NCBI GenBank assembly: GCA_003354225.1
Contig: PIVH01000441.1
Location: forward strand, 1-5,794
Source: Globobulimina sp.
Lineage: Eukaryota; Foraminifera; Rotaliida
DNA: 5,794 bases
Direction of reading: 5' to 3'
Part shown: positions 1 through 5,490 of the stretch, piece after piece
How positions within the stretch are numbered: position 1 is the first letter of the stretch
How the letters are laid out: each line of letters opens with the position of its first letter
Translations under genes and position numbers: made by a program
Notes under the pieces: model-generated
What the model saw: only the letters and a program-made list of their open reading frames with translations
Databases searched by the model: none
Told to the model about the DNA's origin: nothing

Positions 1-48
1 CAACCTCGCAAAGACATCATACCAATAACATTAAATTTATATATATTC

Positions 49-54
49 AATAAA
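49..54 (+). terminator. possible polyadenylation signal of a gene to the left
   Basis: AATAAA followed by an A-run, after an A/T-rich stretch. It could end a plus-strand gene lying before the window, but no coding sequence is visible upstream of it here, so this is weak. Confidence 0.2.
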
Positions 55-217
55 AAAAGGACAGCCTCTGCCACCGTTCCCGGCAAGCTCCAAAAATCAG
101 TCCTTTTCGCACCGGCCCTTCACTGTATTCTTGGGCGATGATTTTAAGCACTCTGAGCATGTACAACAGCACGCTCATAATAACGTATGTGGCTCCTCCT
201 TGCATGCACACATGATC

Positions 218-230
218 CCGTTTTAAACGG
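218..230. repeat. 13-bp near-perfect palindrome
   Basis: CCGTTT-T-AAACGG: 6-bp arms around a single base. Function unknown. It could be a protein-binding site in the upstream region, or chance. Confidence 0.3.
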
Positions 231-319
231 TTGCCTCACTGCGCTGCTTCGAGAGTGAGCTCAACGTTTTGAGTCCGTGTGACCTGACTTTGAGTGTTGA
301 TTGTTGCCTTTTTTTATGT

Positions 320-334
320 GATTGGGCCCCAATC
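320..334. repeat. 15-bp near-perfect palindrome
   Basis: GATTGGG-C-CCCAATC: 7-bp arms around one base. Each arm carries ATTGG/CCAAT, the core of a CCAAT box, once in each orientation. It lies about 400 bp upstream of the transposase ATG. A binding site for a CCAAT factor is possible, but this is inferred from motif shape only. Confidence 0.3.
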
Positions 335-493
335 AATCCAATCCTCTTTAAAATAAACTATTTCACCCTGTCCTCACGGATACGGTAGTCTGGCCTTCAG
401 CGTATTCCTATTCGTACGTTCTGTCGTGATATTTTTGATAGAATCAAATAACCCCTGCAAAAATTTTAAAATAGAAAGAAAGAAAGAAAAACG

Positions 494-554
494 GTATGTA
501 TTTTATTTGTTTTATGTTAATTATGTATTTAATTTGTTTTATGTTAATAATTAG
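494..554 (+). other. candidate 61-bp 5'-leader intron (GTATGT...TTAG)
   Basis: The donor GTATGT matches the strong eukaryotic consensus, the body is T-rich like the other introns here, and it ends in AATTAG. The size (61 bp) fits the 48- and 57-bp introns downstream. The frame leading into the transposase ORF is open from the base after the acceptor (555). However, the candidate upstream exon has no ATG in that frame and meets a stop at 467-469, so the intron would lie in a 5' leader rather than between coding exons. A 13-codon ATG ORF (574-615) would follow as an upstream ORF. If transcription instead starts from the TATA-like site at 624, this intron would not belong to the transposase mRNA. 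Confidence 0.4.
495..548 (+). repeat. 27-bp tandem duplication, two copies
   Basis: Copies at 495-521 and 522-548 differ at one base (26/27 identical). Each begins TATGTATTT and ends TTTTATGTTAAT. The pair makes up nearly all of the candidate leader intron. Near-identity points to a recent duplication. Confidence 0.85.
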
Positions 555-623
555 ATTGGATTTCGTCGAGAAAATGTCGCCGCCAGCTACAATTCAACGA
601 ATTACACCGCGGTGATTCGCAAA

Positions 624-632
624 TATAAAAAG
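624..632 (+). promoter_or_regulatory. TATA-like element upstream of the transposase
   Basis: TATAAAAAG lies about 110 bp before the ATG at 741, followed by a C/A-rich leader in which CACAAATCCTAC occurs twice (about 648-659 and 715-726). Spacing and sequence would suit a TATA box. It conflicts with the alternative in which 494-554 is an intron of the same mRNA. Confidence 0.3.
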
Positions 633-740
633 CTCCAAAAAAACCTCACAAATCCTACCTACCTCAATCAAAAACCCTACCACAATTCCGACCTATTGTT
701 ACTACAAAACCTCCACAAATCCTACAGATCAACCACCAAA

Positions 741-3700
741 ATGGCAGCACCGCGATGTAAAAAACCGCCTAAAATGCCGTTCAATGAACTTCGCCTGGAA
801 TGGATTTTGAATCCAAGAAACGTCGATTTCATAACCACGCATCACTGGAAACAAACGGGAGAGCAAAATGTAAGAGAAGCAGTGCGACAAAATCGATTGG
901 TCCTCGTGCAAGGAAATAATGCCAGAATCGCTAAATCGTGCCAGTCTTTTTATTATTTGCTCGCAGATCCATTAATGAATGATGCAGACAACTCTTCGCA
1001 ATGCATACCATGGTGTATATGCGGCTCGGATATGAATGAATATTTCGGGCTTTCATATCAAATGACGAAGAAAAATAAAGTCGGTGCATACACCACGTCA
1101 CAATTAACGAAGCATGGGCATTATGTTAAATGGCTCGAAGAGCATTCAGATGCATTAAACACCAATTTACGAAAGCAATCCCGCGATATATTAAAATTAG
1201 GTGCGTCGAGTGCGGTGATTAAGGATTTACGGCCGTTTACGTTCACAGAGGGAAAGGGCGTATTCGAATTAATAAAGGCCGCAATTAAGGTTGGCACATT
1301 ATTGAAAGACATGCCGAGTGATGAACAAATTCGTCGTATTATCCCTTCGCGTGGCACAACCAAAAGAAAAGTAAATTTGGTGCATGATGCGTATTTAATT
1401 AAGAAATTCAAGTATTTAAAGGCATTGGACGAGGAACCGCTACCTGCCGTGCACTTTCAATTTGATTTTTGGGAGGATAGCTTTAAAAAACAGCATTTTT
1501 TGGGTTTGTTTTTCTGTTTTATGTGTATATATTTCTTGAATTTTCTATCAGGTGTCATCGTGGCCGAGGCTGATTGGAAAACGCAGAGGATCAAGGCCTA
1601 CGTTCTTGAATTTATACGTTGGGATGATTTAGTTGAAGAGGTCAATGACGACGACGAATATGATTCGGATAGTACCGAGGGCTCAGATGTCCCGAGTGAA
1701 CCGGATGAGAGAGGCGGCGATGAAACCGATGAAGAATTTACGATGATTGATGCTAATCGATGGTTAAATTCGGATGACGATGACGATGACGATGACGATG
1801 GTCACTATGGTGACGATGGCGATGGTATGGAGTCGTTGTATTGATAAAAAATTGATAAAATTCTCGCAATTGCCGGAAAAATTGATAAAATTCTCGCAAT
1901 TTCGGGAAAATAATGGTCGAAAATTCGGTAATTGGCCTCGAACGTGGCGAAATCATCGAAATTGGATCAAGCATCTGACGGGATAACGATCGGTTGGTAT
2001 TAATACAGGTTGGTACATAACCATTTTATATTTCATTAAGAATTCGGGCCAATAGGTCAATATTTTGTTTTGTCTCTATAATATCCGAGCTCAAAATAGT
2101 AATAATGTTATACAACTTAAGTTTAGTTATTGATGATTACTTTTTTGATGCATATAAATGAAATATTGATTTATGTTCAATAAGGTTATGTACCAACCTG
2201 TATTAATACCAACCGATCGTAATCCCATCAGATGCTTGATCTAATTTCGATGATTTCGCCACGTTCGAGGCCAATTTCTGAAATTTCGACCATTATTTTC
2301 CCGAAATTTGCTATATTTTCGAAAAAAAATAGAGAATAAAGATGACAGCAAGGATGACGTCGACGTTACTCCCAGAACAAAGATATCGTGCACGGCGGAA
2401 GCAATAGCAAGGCAGCTTGACAAGGTTTTTGAACGGAATTTTATGCCTAACATTGGTAAAAGTAGCGATACATTCATTTGCGGCGACCGCGCGAGTAATA
2501 ATGTCAAGGCCGGGCGAGAATTATTAAAAAATACATTTGTCTCTGGAATTTTGCATGGATGGAATACTGTGATTTCCGCCAGTATTAAAAAGGTGACCTC
2601 GAGGTATGTCAGGAAACCGGGTCAAAGAAAAAGGAAAAGAAACCCAGATTACCTACCACGTTTAAAGAAAGCATTCGATCAATGCAAGCAATTCACGGGC
2701 CATGTAAAAAGGCGAGGTATGAATGGTAATTTCGTCCCCAAATTGAAAGTGAGGCAGGCAGTGCGATGGAATACGCTCGCAAACCATTTGGAGCCCTTTG
2801 TCCAATCGAAGAATTTTAAAATGGCGCTGGCAGTTCGACGGTATTGGCTTAAGAATGGCAAATTCAAAGAAGCTGAGAAGAAACATAATTATCGAGATTT
2901 ATTTAACAGTAAGGCTTTATTAAAAGGCGCATTGAAGGCATTAGAACCGGTTCGCGATGTATATTCATTGTTGGAGGGAGAGAAGGTACCGACCATACAT
3001 ATGGTCATCCCGATCGCACACAAATTACTATACGGTCGTTGTGGGCCACGAGGCAATCAACCTCCTGTATGGCAGCAAAAAAGAGGCGATATGCCGGAAA
3101 TTATTAAGTTAAAAAATGTATTATTCGAAAATGTTCGCTGCAAAGTATTGGACCATTTAAATATTGTACATTGGGGCGCTGTGATTTTGTGCCCAGCGAC
3201 AAAGCTCGAATCATTTTTTCTTGGTAAATTCAACAATGAATTTGAAAGAAGATGTCTCGCCATCGCCGATTTACGAGAAAGAATAACAAAATTAGGAAAT
3301 GAAATTGAAAGAAGAGCGAATTTAGTCAACGTTGGTGGTGATTGGGAGAATAAAGATAACGAAGTCGAAGACGAAGACGATCGCGTTGTGAATGATTTTT
3401 GTCATTTTGGATTTGAATCGGATATACCGGCGGTGAGATCCAGTGCGCGTTTAAGAGGCAACCGTGAATTGGATGAATATTTGAGAATGGAGCATGACGG
3501 CAGCGAGAAAGAGGCATTTTGGTTGAATCCGTTCACATTTTGGATGGCTCCAGATCAGCAAACGAGATTTCCATTATTATCGAGAGTGGCTGTTTGGTTA
3601 TTGACGATTCCTGCTGCTTCGGCCGGTGTAGAGAGATTATTCTCGCTCGCAAGCAATATATTAAGCAAGAAAAGGGGCGGGCGCATGGCTGTCGATACAT

Positions 3701-3747
3701 TATGCACATTAACAGAATTAAAGAAAGCTATCAATTTTGATGAATGA
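741..3747 (+). CDS. hAT-family transposase, spliced, 816 aa (BED-like, RNase H-fold, hATC)
   Basis: Proposed model: 741-1503, 1552-1824, 2333-3747. The ATG at 741 is chosen because CACCAAAATGG has A at -3 and G at +4, and the upstream frame reads like leader. Residues 88-135 hold a degenerate BED-like finger (Cys 88, 92, 94; His 125, 127, 135). Residues 162-204 carry the hAT pattern DLRPF...PSR.T. The RNase H-like domain has FDFW (Asp242), CGDRASNN (Asp397) and RWNT (491 is Trp). The C-terminal dimerisation region (about 725-813) has IPAASAGVERLFSLAS, with the expected catalytic Glu at 779. Family knowledge: hAT enzymes such as Hermes use a D-D-E triad for cut-and-paste transposition; all three are present here. 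Oddities: an acidic insertion (about 279-357) between the first two Asp, and GILH where a CxxH motif is usual. No terminal repeats or 8-bp target duplication around the gene were found, so it may be active, stranded or domesticated. Confidence 0.85.
1504..1551 (+). other. 48-bp intron 1 of the transposase
   Basis: It starts GTTTGTTT and ends TTTTCTATCAG, and is strongly T-rich. It is phase 1: removal joins HFLG to VIVAEADW, restoring the continuous strand pattern 'HFLGVIVAEADWK' that hAT proteins show after the first catalytic Asp. Its length is a multiple of three with no in-frame stop, so it can be read through. The unspliced form would insert 16 hydrophobic residues into the catalytic domain, which the family does not have. 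Confidence 0.85.
1773..1800 (+). repeat. GATGAC microsatellite encoding poly-Asp
   Basis: Four and two-thirds perfect copies of GATGAC, encoding Asp residues (about 329-337 of the spliced protein) at the end of the acidic insertion. More GATGG/GACGATGG units follow to 1825. The repeat gives several GGT codons that each contain a phase-1 GT donor. Confidence 0.9.
1851..1910 (+). repeat. 30-bp tandem duplication at the left edge of the foldback element
   Basis: Units 1851-1880 and 1881-1910 match at 28 of 30 positions, both beginning ATTGATAAAATTCTCGCAAT. The last 13 bases of the second unit are the outer end of the left foldback arm, so the first unit carries a diverged extra copy of that arm end. 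Subterminal tandem repeats of this sort are known in foldback elements. Confidence 0.85.
1898..2308. mobile_element. foldback (long inverted repeat) element, 411 bp
   Basis: Left arm 1898-2022 and right arm 2184-2308 pair ungapped over 125 bp with six mismatches (119/125). The loop of 161 bp (2023-2183) is A/T-rich and has no ORF I would support. The innermost 37 bp of each arm are perfect; the mismatches are all farther out. Weak pairing continues a little beyond with one bulge. No target-site duplication is evident at the outer edges. Both arms can be read as similar short peptides, but that simply reflects the inverted repeat. The whole unit lies inside transposase intron 2. It is probably a non-autonomous element. 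The superfamily is unknown. Confidence 0.75.
2006..2200. mobile_element. possible 195-bp MITE nested in the palindrome centre
   Basis: It begins CAGGTTGGTACATAACC and ends with the exact reverse complement (17-bp terminal repeats). Both ends are flanked directly by TATTAATA (1998-2005 and 2201-2208). Read as direct copies, these are an 8-bp target duplication, as hAT elements make; read as TA only, they fit a Tc1/mariner-type element. Because TATTAATA is its own reverse complement and the flanks are also inverted repeats, the same pattern arises if this is simply the inner part of one foldback. The interior shows no coding sequence. Confidence 0.4.
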
Positions 3748-4037
3748 GTTGAAATTATCATTTATGACAGTTGTCTTCGTTTTTAATATTTTTTGGCTTT
3801 GTCAGGGCCAGTTTGTTGTAATGCGCGTATTATGCTTTTTATTTATGCTTTTCTGGGCCATTTTGTTGTATATTTATGCTTTGTCTGGGCCTTTGGTTGT
3901 GTTTGCCCGCTTTTATGCTTTGTTTTTTGTTATTTATGCATGGTTTTGTTATTTGTTATTTGTTGCGCGTTTTTTATATTTTAAAAAAATAAAAACTTTT
4001 TTACTTCAAAAAATCTCAGTAAACATCTTTTTTTTTC
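3748..4037. other. T-rich intergenic spacer with degenerate repeats
   Basis: This 290-bp stretch separates the transposase stop from the next ATG. Three imperfect copies of a ~19-bp unit of the form TCWGGGCCANTTTGTTGTA lie at 3802-3820, 3852-3870 and 3883-3901, interleaved with several TTTATGCTTT words. Long open frames crossing it encode only Phe/Leu/Val-rich strings, which follow from the T-richness and are not credible genes. The same TTTATGC words recur in the intron at 4300-4356. The spacer must hold the 3' end of one gene and the promoter of the next. Confidence 0.6.
3988..3993 (+). terminator. possible poly(A) signal for the transposase mRNA
   Basis: AATAAA about 240 bp after the transposase stop, just after TTATATTTTAAA. 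It lies only 45 bp before the next ATG, so the A/T-rich block may instead be promoter sequence of the next gene. Confidence 0.3.
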
Positions 4038-5219
4038 ATGTCAAGCTCTCCAGTGAGCTCAAACAATATGAGCGAAAGACAAATGGTCAAATTTGATCCA
4101 TCAGCAACCACCAACAATTCCACCACCACCAACAATTCAACCGGCATTAAAAAAGAACCAGTCGACGTAGTCGATTTATGTTCACCGTCCAGATCGAGGT
4201 CGAAAAGCTGCGGCCGTGGAAAGAAAGAACGGAGCCGGAGCCGGAGCCGTAGCAGAGACAGTCGACGTAGCCATAAAAAAAGCAAAAGAAGACGCAGAGG
4301 TATTTATGCTATGCATCATTATTTATGCATTTATTTATTGTATCTTTTATATTTAGATCGACGGCGACATCGACACGATTCCTTCGAGACCGAGACCAAG
4401 GCCGATTATTCTCGATCCAGCCGACATCATAGCAAATCCAGCCGACATCATAGCAAATCGAGCCGACAACGAAGCCAATCCGCCAATTATAATTATTTAT
4501 TTGATGATGATAAATGTGATCAATGGCGTGCGGCGCAAAATCAAGGCCCTGCATATAATTATAACCGGTATAACTCCACTCATGTTGTACCGGTACAAGT
4601 GCCGATGCAAATTCGTATGCCTCGTCCAATGGTACAAGTGCCGCAGTATCCGTCGTCCGATATATATCCGTCGTCGCCGAGTAAATTAAATTCGTCGCCG
4701 AGTACTACAAATAATTCGTCGCCGGCGGTGCAGCAGCCTCGTTTTATCTTTTCTAGGTTTCTCGGCCAAAGAACGGATGAAATGTTAGTGAGAAATTTTG
4801 GCGATAAAGAAGTATTAACCCGCAACTATTTTGCAGCCACCTTCCTAGTCGACCGACAAAAGGCGAGTGATTGGGACATGTTGGGATACGAATACCAGCC
4901 AGGTTTGGACGATCCATCTTTAACCACTCCGCAAAGTTATGGCTATTTGGACGAGAATGTTTGGCACACTGTAATTCCTGAAAAAGAGAGGCTACAAATT
5001 CAACATTTAGCGTCCTCAGTAAACCTGTCAATCGTTGGGAAAAATAAGGAAAATTGCGGCACGTTGATGATATTTTTTTTGAATGGAGCAACCTTGATAG
5101 TGAGCAGCGGAAGGACCAAAGTGTGGGCAAAATTAGGTGTTTATCGTAAAAAACGTGGACCAATTAAACATTGTATTTGTTGTGGAAGAAATAAAAATAA
5201 AAAAAAAAAAAAGACATAG
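4038..5219 (+). CDS. RS-rich, probably nuclear protein of unknown function, 374 aa
   Basis: Proposed model: 4038-4299 joined to 4357-5219. The N-terminus is Ser/Thr/Asn-rich. Residues 37-40 (IKKE) fit the SUMO acceptor pattern, and 42-47 (VDVVDL) followed by CSPS resembles a SUMO-interacting motif. Residues 50-99 are Arg/Ser dipeptides running into a dense basic stretch around KKSKRRRRDRRR, a strong nuclear-localisation candidate. Residues about 107-129 are SSRHHSK repeats. A Tyr/Asn- and then Pro/Val/Met/Ser-rich linker follows to about 215. Residues about 221-356 look like a folded domain of mixed helix and strand, with SDWDMLGYEYQPGLDD, VWHTVIP and GRTKVWAKLGVYRKKRG; I do not recognise it. 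The tail has HCICCGR and a poly-Lys end. RS regions are typical of splicing-related proteins, but no RNA-recognition motif is visible, so a splicing role is only a guess. Confidence 0.75.
   Translation: MSSSPVSSNNMSERQMVKFDPSATTNNSTTTNNSTGIKKEPVDVVDLCSPSRSRSKSCGRGKKERSRSRSRSRDSRRSHKKSKRRRRGIYAMHHYLCIYLLYLLYLDRRRHRHDSFETETKADYSRSSRHHSKSSRHHSKSSRQRSQSANYNYLFDDDKCDQWRAAQNQGPAYNYNRYNSTHVVPVQVPMQIRMPRPMVQVPQYPSSDIYPSSPSKLNSSPSTTNNSSPAVQQPRFIFSRFLGQRTDEMLVRNFGDKEVLTRNYFAATFLVDRQKASDWDMLGYEYQPGLDDPSLTTPQSYGYLDENVWHTVIPEKERLQIQHLASSVNLSIVGKNKENCGTLMIFFLNGATLIVSSGRTKVWAKLGVYRKKRGPIKHCICCGRNKNKKKKKT
4231..4248 (+). repeat. (GGAGCC)3 coding microsatellite
   Basis: Three perfect GGAGCC units encode the Arg-Ser dipeptides of the RS region. 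They are more G+C-rich than their surroundings. Length variation here would change the RS count in steps of two residues. Confidence 0.85.
4300..4356 (+). other. 57-bp intron of the RS-rich gene
   Basis: It starts GTATTTATG and ends TTATATTTAG, is T-rich and contains repeated TTATGCAT words. It is phase 1. Removal joins the basic stretch SKRRRR to DRRRHRHDS, giving one uninterrupted charged segment. Unspliced, it would insert 19 strongly hydrophobic residues in the middle of the RS/basic region, which is implausible for that region. It is a multiple of three without a stop, so it does not break the frame. Confidence 0.85.
4416..4478 (+). repeat. 21-bp tandem repeat in coding sequence, three copies
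   Basis: Copies at 4416-4436 and 4437-4457 are identical (TCCAGCCGACATCATAGCAAA); a third at 4458-4478 is diverged. Each encodes a seven-residue unit of the type SSRHHSK, extending the RS-like region. Two identical copies suggest recent expansion. Confidence 0.9.
5199..5212 (+). repeat. A14 homopolymer near the end of the RS-rich CDS
   Basis: Fourteen consecutive A residues encode most of the terminal Lys run, seven bases before the TAG stop at 5217-5219. An AATAAA also lies within the coding sequence just upstream (5190-5195). Slippage or a sequencing length error here would change the last few codons and the stop. Confidence 0.85.
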
Positions 5220-5336
5220 TAGATTTAGTACATTAAATTTTATTTGTTGTGGTGGTGTTTTGTTTTGTTTTTTTTTATATCATTGTATGTGTTGTCCTGT
5301 TGTGTTTCGTCTTTTTTTTCTATAATAATAATGCAT

Positions 5337-5347
5337 TTTATTTTATT
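5337..5347 (-). terminator. two overlapping poly(A) signals for the minus-strand gene
   Basis: TTTATT occurs at 5337-5342 and 5342-5347, reading AATAAA on the minus strand, about 145-155 bp past that gene's TGA stop. This is a reasonable 3' UTR length, though in an A/T-rich spacer such hexamers also arise by chance. Confidence 0.4.
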
Positions 5348-5420
5348 TTTTATTACCAATCTTGCAATTTCAAATCTTGTGCAAGGATCTCCGCAACAGT
5401 CAGAGTCACTCAAATTCTTA

Positions 5421-5439
5421 AATAAAAATCTTAAATAAA
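5421..5439 (+). terminator. duplicated poly(A) signal for the RS-rich gene
   Basis: AATAAA at 5421-5426 and 5434-5439, one in each copy of the 13-bp tandem duplication, about 200 bp past the stop at 5219. If used, the plus-strand transcript would overlap the 3' UTR of the convergent gene. Confidence 0.4.
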
Positions 5440-5490
5440 AAGCAGTCACCACTCACCAAAAAACAAACAAAAATTCAGTCAAATCAAACA

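Larger units (their letters stand above)
1..493. other. leading non-genic stretch, no supported gene
   Basis: No convincing coding exon, tRNA or spliceosomal RNA was recognised on either strand. Base composition changes: about 61-450 looks richer in G+C than the A/T-rich bases around it. Visible structure is limited to an AATAAA hexamer near the left end, two short near-perfect palindromes (218-230 and 320-334) and an (AGAA)4 run at 473-488. It could be the 3' flank of an upstream gene plus the promoter region of the transposase gene, or the remains of a repeat. Nothing seen decides between these. Confidence 0.5.
1825..2332 (+). other. ~508-bp intron 2 of the transposase, carrying a foldback element
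   Basis: The two halves of the transposase lie in different frames with stops between them. A donor GTATGG at 1825 and an acceptor AAATAG ending at 2332 are both phase 1 and join Gly-codon base 1824 to AG, giving Glu346 and then NKDDSKDDVDV in frame. Donors at 1801 (GTCACT) and 1810 (GTGACG) would also keep the frame, so the exact donor is uncertain. CTAAT at about 2241 is a candidate branch point. The 508-bp length is not a multiple of three, so splicing is required for one full-length protein. The alternative is a transposase killed by an insertion, but both flanking ORFs are free of stops. Confidence 0.65.
5220..5490. other. convergent 3' spacer between two genes
   Basis: No gene is seen. 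The left part is T/G-rich on the plus strand, and the right part has A-rich tracts. TATTTGTTGTGG occurs both at the end of the upstream gene (5174-5185) and here (5241-5252). A 13-bp tandem duplication, TCTTAAATAAAAA, lies at 5416-5428 and 5429-5441. Because the two flanking genes point toward each other, this 271-bp stretch must carry both 3' ends. Confidence 0.6.

Noticed and set aside
61-480. tRNA, U-snRNA or other structured RNA in the GC-richer stretch
   Set aside because: No clover-leaf, TTCGANNC-type box B with matching stem, or known snRNA core sequence could be found by eye; only two short palindromes are present.
612-740. Upstream extension of the transposase from a GTG at 612
   Set aside because: Eukaryotic initiation at GTG is unlikely; the peptide is C/A-biased leader-like sequence, and ATG 741 has a good initiation context.
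1774-1986. 70-residue ORF over the microsatellite and left foldback arm
   Set aside because: The Met-Thr repeat is the GATGAC microsatellite in another frame. The rest matches a minus-strand ORF at 2241-2507 only because the two arms are inverted copies.
2308-3747. Second transposase half as a separate gene starting at 2308
   Set aside because: The start codon there would be TTG and the product would lack the first catalytic Asp. A phase-consistent splice joins it to the upstream half.
3737-4096. 119-residue hydrophobic plus-strand ORF across the spacer
   Set aside because: It begins inside the transposase end, runs through T-rich repeats and overlaps the next gene's start. Its Phe/Leu/Val content is what T-rich sequence gives in any frame; nested ORFs there have the same character.
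4744-4770. Possible intron ending TTTTCTAG at 4755
   Set aside because: The nearest GT gives only about 16 bp, below any plausible spliceosomal intron, and the frame is continuous across it.
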